Of a stretch of DNA of 64,000 bases, positions 53,252 to 61,432 are shown piece by piece; the first letter of the stretch is position 1, and each line of letters begins with the position of its first letter. A model generated the notes under the pieces. That model did no database searches and was not told where the DNA came from. It was given only the letters and a program-made list of their open reading frames with translations. The translations under genes were made by a program, and so were the position numbers. Origin of the DNA: Lentzea sp. NBRC 102530 (GTDB taxonomy: Bacteria; Actinomycetota; Actinomycetes; Mycobacteriales; Pseudonocardiaceae); NCBI RefSeq assembly GCF_030269365.1, contig NZ_BSTF01000004.1, forward strand, positions 372,001 to 436,000, written 5' to 3'.

Positions 53252-54724
53252 TCAGAGGTGTTCCTTGCTCAGCTTGTGCCACAGCGCCGGGAGTGCTGCC
53301 TCCGTCTTGTGCGCCAGCTCCACCTCCTGGCCGTACAGGAGGCCGAAGGTGAACCCGTTCGCGTCTCCCCGGCCCAGGTCCAGCAGGACCGGGCGCGCCA
53401 CCACCGAGTCCTGGTGGTCGCCCAGCAGCGTTTGGACGTCCTTCGCCCGCTTGCGCAGGGCCTTGGCGTGCTTGCCCAGTGCGGGTTCCGCCACTTCGGC
53501 CGAGTAGCGCAACCGCTTGGCCGCCTTGCGGGCCTCGTGCAGCGGTTCGTCGCTGTCGGAGGTGGCCAGCGCGGCCTGCACTCGGGTGTCCAGGCGGTGT
53601 CGTGCCTTCTCCACCAGGCGGGGCAGCACCTCTCGTGCCTTGCCGGACGCCGCGTCGGTCAGGGGTGGGGTGGCCAGCAGCGTGTCGATCGCGGTGAGGA
53701 GGTCGAAGTAGCGCTCGCTGTCCAGCGCGGCCACGGAGTCCTTGTGCGCCTTGGCTTCCAGTGGTGCGAAGTGGCGGGTCAGGCGGGCGGCCACGTCGCC
53801 CAGTACCAGTTCGGGTGGGAGGGCGTGGAGGCCGTCGGTGAAGCGCATGCGGAGGACTTCGAGGTCGCGGGAGGTGCCCAGGACCGAGGCCAGCCACTTG
53901 AGTTCGTCGGTCAGGGTGCGGGTCTGGTCGCGGTCCACGATCTTGCCGAACGCCTGGAGGGCCGAGCGCATGCGGCGGGTCGCCACTCGCATCTGGTGGA
54001 CGGCGTCGTCCTCGTTGCGGCGGACCCGCGGGTCCTGGTTCTGGAGGGCGGCTCGTTGTTCGTAGAGGTAGGCGAGGACCACTTCGCCCGCCGTGGACTT
54101 CTTGCCGATGGTGGGGCCGGAGTCGCGTTTGACGCCGATCACCTGGGAGAGCTTGGACTTCGAGGACGACGGGTGGATGCCCGCGTCGCCCAGGTGGCGT
54201 TCGACGGTGTCGAGCAGGTCGGCGGAGCCGCTCTCGCCCAGTTCCACCTCGATCTCGCGCCACGAGGTCGTGGTGGTGGAGGAGCCCAGGGTTTGGGCGG
54301 TGACCACGTCGTCGACGACCTCGGCGAGCATTTCGCCGTTGCCGTTGGTCAGCTGCCAGCGGCGGCGGTTCGTGCGGATTTCGGCCACCGGCGTGAGCGT
54401 GTCGCCACGGGTGTGGGCCTGCACGAGAGAGGAGAGGTCCTTCGGGGGCTTCTTCGTCGCGCGGCCCAGGGGGACGCGAAGTTCCTGGCGCGAGTCGCCG
54501 CCCGCCGGGAGTTTGAGGTGCCAGCCCTCGTCGGTGCCGCCCACCCGCCTGCGCAGCGTGACGCCGGCGCGGGCCAGGCGGTAGTCGCCGGTGTCGAAGT
54601 AGGTGGCTTCGAGGTCGAACTCCTCCGGGCCGGTCGCCACGCCGGTGATCTCGGTGAGGTCCGGCAGGCTCGCGTCCGATGGGGCCTCGTACTTGCGTTC
54701 GGTCTCAGTAACAGAGGTCGCCAT
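53252..54724 (-). CDS. CYTH-CHAD domain protein
   Basis: A 490-residue protein with an N-terminal CYTH domain (triphosphate tunnel; VTETERKYEAPSDASLPDL with the ExExK motif, and the basic strands TLRRRVGGTDEGWHLKLP) and a C-terminal CHAD domain (about 225-490; VHQMRVATRRMRSALQAFGK, LHEARKAAKRLRYSAEVAEP with conserved His, Arg and Lys). CYTH enzymes hydrolyse inorganic triphosphate or similar; CHAD binds polyphosphate. The pair is thus likely tied to polyphosphate metabolism or granules. ATG 54724 has AGGA just upstream with short spacing. Confidence 0.93.
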   Translation of the reverse strand: MATSVTETERKYEAPSDASLPDLTEITGVATGPEEFDLEATYFDTGDYRLARAGVTLRRRVGGTDEGWHLKLPAGGDSRQELRVPLGRATKKPPKDLSSLVQAHTRGDTLTPVAEIRTNRRRWQLTNGNGEMLAEVVDDVVTAQTLGSSTTTTSWREIEVELGESGSADLLDTVERHLGDAGIHPSSSKSKLSQVIGVKRDSGPTIGKKSTAGEVVLAYLYEQRAALQNQDPRVRRNEDDAVHQMRVATRRMRSALQAFGKIVDRDQTRTLTDELKWLASVLGTSRDLEVLRMRFTDGLHALPPELVLGDVAARLTRHFAPLEAKAHKDSVAALDSERYFDLLTAIDTLLATPPLTDAASGKAREVLPRLVEKARHRLDTRVQAALATSDSDEPLHEARKAAKRLRYSAEVAEPALGKHAKALRKRAKDVQTLLGDHQDSVVARPVLLDLGRGDANGFTFGLLYGQEVELAHKTEAALPALWHKLSKEHL

Positions 54725-54874
54725 TTCCTATTAATACCTCGTTTTGTCAGGATTCACCCCTGTTGTGACGGTCCGTGAGGACCGGTGCCACGGCTGGGCG
54801 GAACGTGGTCCCTAATGCGTGCATTCGGTGCCTGCCCGCTGTTGCCGCGTGCGCGCGTCCGGTTCGCTGGTCGC

Positions 54875-55684
54875 GTGCCCACGGAGAAGGAACGGCTCGA
54901 CGTGGTCGAGCCGCAGGTCGCCACGTTGATCAGCCACGTCGGTCAGCTCACGGCCGAGCTCGAACGTGTCACGGCTCGGCTCACCGTGCTCGAACGGCGG
55001 CTGTCCGGCGCGGGCGACGGGCCGCTGGCCGATCTCGACGCCGTCAGCGGGGACGTCGAACCGCTGGTCGAGGCGTTGCGCAAGGCGTGGGACGCCGAGC
55101 AGGAGATCCTCGCCGACCCAGCCCGCGTCGAGCTGAAGCAGGAGGTCCTCGAGTTCGACGGCCTCAAGGCCCGCCGCGACGACGCCAGGTCCAAGTTGGA
55201 CGGTGGGCGGGTGCCGCGGTTCGAACGGGACGCGCTGTCGCACGAGGTGCGGCAGATGGAGTGGCTGATCAACGCCAACGAAGCCAGCGCGCAGCGGGCC
55301 GCCGCGCGGCTCGAGGCCGACGAGGACGCCGGTGGCGAGGAGTGGCGCACCGAGGCCGTGCTCGCCGGCGGCAAGGCCCGCGCCGAGATCAGGGACGCCG
55401 CCGCGCGCCGCATCTCCGAGGCGCTCGGCCAGTACGCGCGCATGCCCGTGTGGTTCCGGGTCGGCCTCGGCGAGATCCCGACGCCGGACCCGTCGTTCTG
55501 GCTCGAGTCGGCGATCGCCGTGCTCGCCTACCGGCTGGAGTACGGCGTGACGGACGCGGTGTCACCGCTCGGTGCTGCACCGTCCGCCGCCTCGGGCAGC
55601 GAGAACTGGGTGCGCCGCACGAACGTCCACGCGGACATCACCGACCGGCTCACGACGCTGGCCGCGACGTTCCACCTGCAGTAG
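54875..55684 (+). CDS. Hypothetical coiled-coil protein
   Basis: Not recognised. From GTG 54875 it has 269 residues. The N-terminal 45 form a probable coiled coil (VVEPQVATLISHVGQLTAEL, ERVTARLTVLERRLS), followed by a long helical stretch (EALRKAWDAEQEILADP, MEWLINANEASAQRAAARLE) and a globular end with WFRVGLGEIPTPDPSFWLESAIAVLAYRLEYGV in pieces that looks conserved. No signal peptide or membrane helix. The start is uncertain: the frame is open from 54785. The last 35 bp overlap the convergent amidohydrolase. Confidence 0.65.
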   Translation: MPTEKERLDVVEPQVATLISHVGQLTAELERVTARLTVLERRLSGAGDGPLADLDAVSGDVEPLVEALRKAWDAEQEILADPARVELKQEVLEFDGLKARRDDARSKLDGGRVPRFERDALSHEVRQMEWLINANEASAQRAAARLEADEDAGGEEWRTEAVLAGGKARAEIRDAAARRISEALGQYARMPVWFRVGLGEIPTPDPSFWLESAIAVLAYRLEYGVTDAVSPLGAAPSAASGSENWVRRTNVHADITDRLTTLAATFHLQ

Positions 55685-57221
55685 CCGCGCTGCCGAGCTC
55701 GTACCTGAACGCACCGCCCACCATCGTCGCGAGCACCGGGATCTCCGCGATCGCGTCGCTGGTGCGCGGGTCGTCGCCGAGCACCACGAGGTCCGCGAGC
55801 TTGCCCGGCGTGAGGCTGCCCAGCACGTGCTCCTTGCGGCAGGCGTAGGCGCTGCCGAGCGTGTACGCGCGGATCGCCTCCTCGACCGTGATCGCCTCGT
55901 CCGGACCGACGGAACGGCCGCCCGACGAGCGCCGGTGCACCATGAAGTCGATGGCGCGCAACGGTGCCCCGTCCGCGACCGGTCGGTCCGAACTGCCCGC
56001 GACGGTGATGCCGTGGTCGAGGAACGCCCGCCCGCGGTACATCCACGGCGCCCGCTGCGCGCCCATGATCTCGCTGTAGTCGTCGCCGTACGCCCACAGG
56101 AACGCCGGCTGGACCACCGGGACCACGCCGAGCTCGGCGATCCGCCCGAGCTGCTCGGGACGGACCAGGCCGCAGTGCTCGATGCGGTGCCGGGCGTCGG
56201 CGCGCGGCCGCCTGCGTTGCGCTTCTTGGAGCGCGTCCAAGGTGAAGTCGACGGCCCGGTCACCGATCGCGTGGACCGCGAGCTGCCACCCTGCGTGGTG
56301 GGCGTCGATGATCGCCGCCCGCATGAACTCCTCGGGTTCGGCCAGCTGACCGGCGTTGTCGATGCCGGCATAAGGCGCGGACAACGCGGCGGTGCGCGCC
56401 ATCATGCCGCCGTCGGTCCACAGCTTCATGGCACCCAACGACAGCATGTCGTCGCCGAAACCGGTGTGCAGGCCGAGGTCGATCGCGCGCGGGATCCCGT
56501 CGGCCGGGTCGGCGGCGACGTCGTGCAGGACGTGCGCGGACACCATGAGCTGCACGCGGATCGGCAGCCGAGCCCGTTGGTAGGCGGCGGCTTCGAGCGG
56601 GCTGCTGGCGATCAGACCCGCGCCGATGCCCGCCTCCGCGCACATCGTGACGCCCTCGGAGAGCACCTGTTGTGCGCTCGTGTGCAGCTCGGCGGTGATC
56701 TCGTCGAGCGAGTAGGGGAGCCGCAACGTGCGGGCGGCCAGCTGCTCGTTCTCGGTCAGCCACCCGTCGCTGCTGATCTCCGGGAGTTGGTGCAGCACAA
56801 CGGAGTTCACGACGCACGCGTGCCCGGAGAGATCGGCGACGTAGACGGGCCTGCCGTCGCTGATCCGGTCGAGGTCGAGGGCCGTGAGCGGGCGGTCCAT
56901 GATCCGCCGGTCGTAGCCCGAGGCCTCGATCCAGCCCGTCCCGCCGACGTCGGCGAGCCGGTCGAGGACGCCCTCGACCGTGGTCACGCCCGTGATGTCG
57001 GTGGTGCGTCGCCCGTTCCACGCCAGGTGCGTGTGGGCGTCGACGAAGCCGGGCAGCACGACGGCACCGCCCAGGTCGACGGTCTCGGCGGCCGGGAGGT
57101 CGGCGACGTCGGAGTCCAGTCCGGCGATGCGGCCCTGCCAGATGCCGATCGTGTGCGCGGCGGGGCGGGCCGGGTCCATCGTGACGGCCCGGCAGCCCGT
57201 CAGCTTGAGGTCGAGTCTCAC
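55650..57221 (-). CDS. Amidohydrolase of the YtcJ family
   Basis: A 523-residue metal-dependent amidohydrolase (amidohydrolase 3). Metal ligands: VVLPGFVDAHTHLAWNG (HxH), the later His in LAVHAIGDRAVDF and RHRIEHCGLVRPEQLGRIAE, and Asp in GSSDRPVADGAPLRAI; the closing LTPGKLADLVVLGDDP is typical. Physiological substrates of YtcJ proteins are mostly unknown; some act on N-acyl or formyl compounds. GTG 57221 overlaps the stop of the ornithine monooxygenase gene (GTGA), so translation is coupled to an iron-regulated siderophore gene. The 3' end overlaps the hypothetical coiled-coil gene by 35 bp. Confidence 0.88.
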   Translation of the reverse strand: MRLDLKLTGCRAVTMDPARPAAHTIGIWQGRIAGLDSDVADLPAAETVDLGGAVVLPGFVDAHTHLAWNGRRTTDITGVTTVEGVLDRLADVGGTGWIEASGYDRRIMDRPLTALDLDRISDGRPVYVADLSGHACVVNSVVLHQLPEISSDGWLTENEQLAARTLRLPYSLDEITAELHTSAQQVLSEGVTMCAEAGIGAGLIASSPLEAAAYQRARLPIRVQLMVSAHVLHDVAADPADGIPRAIDLGLHTGFGDDMLSLGAMKLWTDGGMMARTAALSAPYAGIDNAGQLAEPEEFMRAAIIDAHHAGWQLAVHAIGDRAVDFTLDALQEAQRRRPRADARHRIEHCGLVRPEQLGRIAELGVVPVVQPAFLWAYGDDYSEIMGAQRAPWMYRGRAFLDHGITVAGSSDRPVADGAPLRAIDFMVHRRSSGGRSVGPDEAITVEEAIRAYTLGSAYACRKEHVLGSLTPGKLADLVVLGDDPRTSDAIAEIPVLATMVGGAFRYELGSAATAGGTSRPAS

Positions 57222-58468
57222 GTGGTCGCGAGGACCGGTACAGGGGTGTTCGTCAGCACGGACGCAAGGATCTCACCCGAGCGCACCGCGACGTTGGACA
57301 GCAACGACGACGTGATGCCGTGCGAGTGCTCGGTGCCGCCCTGGAGGTAGACGCCACCGCGCAACGACGTCTGCACGCGGTAGTCGCGGCCCACGACCAG
57401 ACGGCCGGCCTCGTCCCGTGCGCACGCTTCTTCGAGACCGCCGAGAACGGGCGTGGCCTCGTCGTAGCCGGTGGCGAGCAGCACGAGGTCGGTGTCCACG
57501 AACTCCTGCTCGCCGGTGACCAGCGACTGGATCACCGCGCGGACGCCGTCCGCCGACTCCTCGACCGCGACGAGCCGGGTCATCTTCATCATCTTCAGGC
57601 GCTCGGTGCCGAGCACCTTCTCCCGGTACTCGGTGCGGTAGAGCTGCGCGATCAGGTCGACGTCGACCACCGAGTAGTTGGTGTTGCGGTGGTAGTCCAT
57701 CAACCGCCGCTTCACGGCGTCCGGTGCGTCGTAGTAGTGGTCGACGGCCTCGGGGTCGAAGATCCGGTTCGCGAACGAGCTGTCGTCCGCGGGGGAGTAG
57801 CCGTAGCGGGAGAACACCGAGCACACCTCGGCGCCGGGGTACTCGCGGTGCAGGTACGCCACGGCCTCGGCGGCGCTCTGGCCCGCGCCCACGACGACGC
57901 AGCGCTTCGGGTCCCGCAGGCCCTGGACGCGGTGCAGGAACTCGCTGTTGTGCCACACGCGGTCCGACAGCGCGATGCCCTCGGGCACGGCCGGGCGCAG
58001 TCCGGTGGCGAAGACGAGGTTGCGGGCGTGGTACACGTCACCCGTGGCCGTCGTCACCTCGAAGAGGTCGTCGTGGATCGCTTCCACGCCAACGGCTTCG
58101 ACGCCGTACGCGACCACGTCGTCGACCTGCGCGGCGGCCCACTCGAAGTAGTCGTGGAACTCGACGCGCAGCGGGAACAGGTTCTTGTGGTTGACGAAGT
58201 CGACCAGCCGGCCGCGGTCCCGCAGGTAGCAGAGGAACGAGAAGCGGCTGGTCGGGTTCCGCATGGTGACCAGGTCCTTGAGGAACGACACCTGCATGGT
58301 GGCGTCGTCCAGGAGCATGCCCCGATGCCAGCCGAACGCCTGCTGGCGTTCCAGGAACACCGCGGTGACAGGGGTTTCGGCCTGCTCGTTGTGCTCGGTC
58401 AGAGCGATGGCGAGCGCCAGGTTCGAGGGACCGAACCCGATGCCGACGATGTCGTAGATCGGATGCAT
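57218..58468 (-). CDS. L-ornithine N5-monooxygenase (siderophore biosynthesis)
   Basis: A 416-residue class B flavoprotein that hydroxylates the side-chain amine of ornithine (or lysine). FAD motif IVGIGFGPSNLALAIALTEH, substrate region GMLLDDATMQVSFLKDLVTMRNPTSRFSFLCYL in pieces, NADPH motif CVVVGAGQSAAEAVAYLHRE, and the C-terminal LVLLATGYDEATPV. It makes the hydroxamate unit of siderophores such as coelichelin or erythrochelin. The formyltransferase divergent from it would complete N5-formyl-N5-hydroxyornithine. Two iron-box-like sites lie between them, so expression should rise when iron is low. The NRPS that would use the unit is not in the window. Confidence 0.92.
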   Translation of the reverse strand: MHPIYDIVGIGFGPSNLALAIALTEHNEQAETPVTAVFLERQQAFGWHRGMLLDDATMQVSFLKDLVTMRNPTSRFSFLCYLRDRGRLVDFVNHKNLFPLRVEFHDYFEWAAAQVDDVVAYGVEAVGVEAIHDDLFEVTTATGDVYHARNLVFATGLRPAVPEGIALSDRVWHNSEFLHRVQGLRDPKRCVVVGAGQSAAEAVAYLHREYPGAEVCSVFSRYGYSPADDSSFANRIFDPEAVDHYYDAPDAVKRRLMDYHRNTNYSVVDVDLIAQLYRTEYREKVLGTERLKMMKMTRLVAVEESADGVRAVIQSLVTGEQEFVDTDLVLLATGYDEATPVLGGLEEACARDEAGRLVVGRDYRVQTSLRGGVYLQGGTEHSHGITSSLLSNVAVRSGEILASVLTNTPVPVLATT

Positions 58469-58479
58469 GAGCAGTGAAC

Positions 58480-58498
58480 TTAGGGAAGCCTAAGCTAT
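58480..58498. promoter_or_regulatory. Iron box (IdeR/DmdR-type), copy 1
   Basis: 19-bp site starting TTAGGGAAGCCTAAG, 14 of 19 matches to the actinobacterial iron-box consensus (TTAGGTTAGGCTAACCTAA from memory), 12 bp before the ornithine monooxygenase start. Confidence 0.75.
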
Positions 58499-58514
58499 CT
58501 GCGCAAGCCGTCAG

Positions 58515-58533
58515 TTAGGTTAGCCTGACCGTA
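58515..58533. promoter_or_regulatory. Iron box (IdeR/DmdR-type), copy 2
   Basis: TTAGGTTAGCCTGACCGTA, 14 of 19 matches to the same consensus with a perfect left half, 29 bp before the formyltransferase start. Confidence 0.8.
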
Positions 58534-58561
58534 TCGCACCGGAGTAGAGGAGGACACCCCC

Positions 58562-59509
58562 ATGAGGGTCGTCATGTTCGGGTTCCAGACCTGGGGTCAT
58601 CGCACCCTGCAGGCACTTTTGGCGTCCGAGCACGAGGTCGTCCTGGTGGTGACGCACCCCAAGGGGGAGGGCGCGTACGAGAAGGTCTGGAGCGATTCGG
58701 TCGAGGACCTCGCCCGCGAGAACGGCGTGGACGTGCTCGTCCGCGAACGCCCGGAGGACCAGGAGCTGCTCGACGCGCTGAAGGCCGCCGAGCCGGACGT
58801 GATCGTCGCCTGCAACTGGCGCACCTGGATCCCGCCGCAGGTCTTCGCGCTGCCCAAGCACGGCACGTTGAACGTGCACGACTCGCTGCTGCCGAAGTAC
58901 GCGGGCTTCTCGCCGTTGATCTGGGCCCTTCTCAACGACGAGAAGGAAGTCGGCGTGACGGCGCACATGATGGACGACACGCTCGACGCCGGTGACATCG
59001 TGCTGCAGCGGTCGGTTCCGGTCGGCCCGCGCGACACCACGGCCGTGCTGTTCGAGAAGACGCTGGAGCTCTTCGGCCCGATCACGGTCGACGGCCTCGC
59101 CGAGATCGCCTCCGGCCGCACGGACTTCACCAAGCAGGACCGGTCGCAGGCCTCGTTCTTCCACAAGCGCGCCGAGGAGGACCTGCGCATCGACTGGAGT
59201 TGGACCGCGGAGGAGCTGGACCGGCTGGTGCGGGCCCAGTGCGCGCCGTACCCGAGCGCGTTCTGCTTCCACCGCGGCCAGCGCCTGGAGATCATCGAGG
59301 CGGACGTCTCGGCCGAGGTCTACGGCGGCACCCCGGGCCGGATCTTCTACCGCGAGGGCGACGGCGTGACGATCGTCGCGGGAGCCGAGGCGCGCCGCGG
59401 CAGGAGCAAGGCGTTGCTGGTCAAGAAGGTTCGCACCGCCGATGGCACGGAGCTCAAGGCCCACGAGTACTTCAAGCACATGGGCGGCTACCTCACCTCG
59501 CGCCCGTAA
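58562..59509 (+). CDS. Hydroxyornithine formyltransferase (siderophore type, FMT-like)
   Basis: A 315-residue formyltransferase related to methionyl-tRNA formyltransferase. The 10-formyl-THF-dependent active site is present: Asn104 and His106 in LNVHDSLLPKYAGFSPLIWA and Asp142 in DTLDAGDIVLQ. The C-terminal domain (RIDWSWTAEELDRLVRAQCA, PYPSAFCFHRGQRLEI) matches the OB-like domain of Fmt/CchA/Rft proteins. The iron boxes and the neighbouring ornithine monooxygenase point to formylation of N5-hydroxyornithine for a hydroxamate siderophore rather than of Met-tRNA. ATG 58562 has GGAGG upstream. A terminator follows. Confidence 0.87.
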   Translation: MRVVMFGFQTWGHRTLQALLASEHEVVLVVTHPKGEGAYEKVWSDSVEDLARENGVDVLVRERPEDQELLDALKAAEPDVIVACNWRTWIPPQVFALPKHGTLNVHDSLLPKYAGFSPLIWALLNDEKEVGVTAHMMDDTLDAGDIVLQRSVPVGPRDTTAVLFEKTLELFGPITVDGLAEIASGRTDFTKQDRSQASFFHKRAEEDLRIDWSWTAEELDRLVRAQCAPYPSAFCFHRGQRLEIIEADVSAEVYGGTPGRIFYREGDGVTIVAGAEARRGRSKALLVKKVRTADGTELKAHEYFKHMGGYLTSRP

Positions 59510-59518
59510 GTCCGACAC

Positions 59519-59554
59519 GCGGATCACGGGCCGGGTGACCGTCCCGTGATCCGC
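59519..59554 (+). terminator. Terminator after the formyltransferase gene
   Basis: GCGGATCACGGG pairs with CCCGTGATCCGC (12 bp, 12-base loop), nine bases past the stop; it ends 18 bp before the HNH gene start. Confidence 0.75.
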
Positions 59555-59572
59555 ATGGTCGATCATTGCCGC

Positions 59573-60223
59573 ATGAATCGCGCGGCGGTGACGTCACTGG
59601 TGGTCTTCGTGCTGCTGGTGGCAGTGGGCTGGTACCTCACGAATCTCCAGTCATCGCAGGAGAATTCGCCCACCACGCCTCCGACGACCGGGTCCGCTCC
59701 CGCCGGTTCGTCCGATCTCGGCGCACTCAAGATCGCGCCGGAGGGCAAGATGGCCGGCTACAGCCGCGACCGCTTCCCGCACTGGGCCTCGCAGGGGAAC
59801 TCCTGTGACACCAGGGAGATCGTGCTGCAGAAGCAGGGCGCCGACGTGAAGTCGGACAAGGACTGCAAGGCCACGTCCGGAACCTGGACCAGCCCGTACG
59901 ACAACGTCGTGATCAAGGACGGCGGCGAGGTCGACATCGACCACACCGTCCCGTTGGCCGAAGCCTGGCGTTCCGGTGCCGACAAGTGGACCGACGACGA
60001 GCGCAAGGCGTTCGCCAACGACCTCGGCGGCATCCAGCTCCTCGCGGTGACCGCGAAGACCAACCGCAGCAAGGGCGACCAGGACCCGGCGAAGTGGAAG
60101 CCGCCGGTCCAGGCCTACTGGTGCACCTACGCGCAGCACTGGATCTCGGTGAAGATCACCTACAAGCTGACCGTCGACCAGGCCGAGCACGACGCCCTCG
60201 CCGCGATGCTCAAAGCCTGCTAA
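59573..60223 (+). CDS. Membrane-anchored or secreted HNH nuclease (GmrSD C-terminal/DUF1524 type)
   Basis: A 216-residue protein. Residues 5-24 are a hydrophobic signal or anchor (AAVTSLVVFVLLVAVGWYL), followed by a Pro/Thr/Ser linker and an extracytoplasmic HNH domain: MAGYSRDRFPHWASQGNSCD, TREIVLQKQG, the catalytic VDIDHTVPLAEAWRSGADKW, and NDLGGIQLLAVTAKTNRSKGDQDPAKWKPP in pieces. Conserved cysteines probably form disulfides. Such secreted HNH proteins in actinobacteria are taken to be scavenging nucleases. It overlaps the convergent SUKH-family gene by four bases, which invites a toxin/immunity reading. Confidence 0.85.
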   Translation: MNRAAVTSLVVFVLLVAVGWYLTNLQSSQENSPTTPPTTGSAPAGSSDLGALKIAPEGKMAGYSRDRFPHWASQGNSCDTREIVLQKQGADVKSDKDCKATSGTWTSPYDNVVIKDGGEVDIDHTVPLAEAWRSGADKWTDDERKAFANDLGGIQLLAVTAKTNRSKGDQDPAKWKPPVQAYWCTYAQHWISVKITYKLTVDQAEHDALAAMLKAC

Positions 60224-60681
60224 TCAGGCCAGAAACCGGGATTCCGCGTCGGCGTGAAGTCGATCAGCCGGCTGCGGATCTTCCCGGTGAGCAGGTCGAA
60301 CAGGAACGCGGTCGTCGGCCCGTCGTAGCTCTCCCACTCGGCGAACTCCGCGTCACACCAGGTGATCGTCCACCGGTCGGGCTCGCCGTCGGTGCGCCAG
60401 AACAGGGTGCACCGACCGGCCTTGCCCCACTGCACGAGCCCGTCGAACTCGCGCGACTCGTAGACGTCGCTGAAGAAGACGTCGAGCGACTCCTCGTCCT
60501 CGACCGGCGAGACGACCTCGACGACGTGGTCGAAGACGCCGGTGCCGAACGTCCCCAGCAGGTCCTTGAAGTCGCCGGGGAACGCGAACCCCACGTGCTC
60601 CTCGGCATCATCCCAGGACAGCCCGGGTTCACGCTTGGCTTCCCAGCCCAGCAGCGCCACGAGGTCCGCGTTCCTCGACAA
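60220..60681 (-). CDS. SMI1/KNR4 (SUKH) family protein
   Basis: A 153-residue protein of the SUKH superfamily. The family opening is seen as LVALLGWEAKREPGLSWDDAEEHVGFAFPGDFKDLLGTFGTGVFD in pieces: a helix, G-x-x-FP-x-D-x-K, then strands; FWRTDGEPDRWTITWCDAEF is the middle sheet and TTAFLFDLLTGKIRSRL the final helix-strand. SUKH proteins are best known as immunity proteins against nuclease toxins, and some are housekeeping. The gene is convergent to the HNH nuclease. ATG 60681. Confidence 0.82.
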   Translation of the reverse strand: MSRNADLVALLGWEAKREPGLSWDDAEEHVGFAFPGDFKDLLGTFGTGVFDHVVEVVSPVEDEESLDVFFSDVYESREFDGLVQWGKAGRCTLFWRTDGEPDRWTITWCDAEFAEWESYDGPTTAFLFDLLTGKIRSRLIDFTPTRNPGFWPD

Positions 60682-60705
60682 GAGATCCCCTTCCCGGTGT
60701 TGCCC

Positions 60706-60741
60706 ACGACACGGCCCGACCCCCCAGACGGGCCGCGTCGT
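60706..60741 (-). terminator. Terminator between the unknown gene and the SUKH gene
   Basis: ACGACACGGCCCG (60706-60718) pairs with CGGGCCGCGTCGT (60729-60741) with one wobble on the minus-strand RNA; 40 bases past the stop at 60782. Confidence 0.6.
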
Positions 60742-60781
60742 CCCCCTTGCGCCCGGCCTCCCCCGAGACCGGGCCTTCCCC

Positions 60782-61432
60782 CTACCCGACCTGAACGGAC
60801 TCGAACAGGCCGGACAGCTTCCAGTGCGTCACGTACCCCATCGCCTCCGCGGCGATCAGCACGTCGAGCTTGCCCAGGTTCGTCCGCGCGGGCATCTGGT
60901 ACGCCTTGCCGCGCCGCGCGTCGAGCACCATCGGCGTCGCGCCCGGCAGCGTGTCCGCCACCGTGTGCTGCAGGATCCGCAACGCCACGTTCGCCGCCTC
61001 ACGCGTCAGCGGCGCCTCTTTGGTGTGCACGAGCACCGCGTACGACGTGCCGTCCTTCTTGCGCAGCCCGAGGTGCGGCCGCACCTTCAGGGTGAGCTCG
61101 CCGGCGCGGTAGGTGGCCCCCTCCACGGGCACGCCGGTCGCCTTGAACGCCCCGAGCCAGGGCAGGAAGCCGTCGGCGATCTGCTCGAACGCCCGCGGCT
61201 GGCCCGTGCGGTTGGCGCTCATGATCGCCTTCTTGAGCTCGATCTCCGGCTCGGTCGAGTTGACCGCTCGTCGCATGGCGTCGCGGATCGGGTTGTAGAA
61301 CCCGCACACCCTGGTGTCGGCGGCGAGGTACATCCCCCGCTGTTCGGAAACGATGTTGATGCGTCCACGCTGGCCGCTCATGACGTACTCGGTGAACGAC
61401 AGTGCGGTGACGCTGACGTTGTTGTCCGGCAA
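60782..61432 (-). CDS. Conserved-looking protein of unknown function, possibly LexA-controlled
   Basis: Not recognised. TTG 61432 gives 216 residues and is preceded by GAGGGGAG at six bases; a GTG at 61462 would add ten residues and lacks a good ribosome site. The protein appears soluble: an early strand region VSVTALSFTEYVMSGQRGRI, then NIVSEQRGMYLAADTRVCGFYNPIRDAMRRAV in pieces, a central ADGFLPWLGAFKATGV, basic strands LTLKVRPHLGLRKKDGTSYAVLVH and a helical end. A near-consensus LexA (SOS) box lies 96 bp upstream, so a DNA-damage-related role is possible (inference). Confidence 0.7.
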   Translation of the reverse strand: MPDNNVSVTALSFTEYVMSGQRGRINIVSEQRGMYLAADTRVCGFYNPIRDAMRRAVNSTEPEIELKKAIMSANRTGQPRAFEQIADGFLPWLGAFKATGVPVEGATYRAGELTLKVRPHLGLRKKDGTSYAVLVHTKEAPLTREAANVALRILQHTVADTLPGATPMVLDARRGKAYQMPARTNLGKLDVLIAAEAMGYVTHWKLSGLFESVQVG

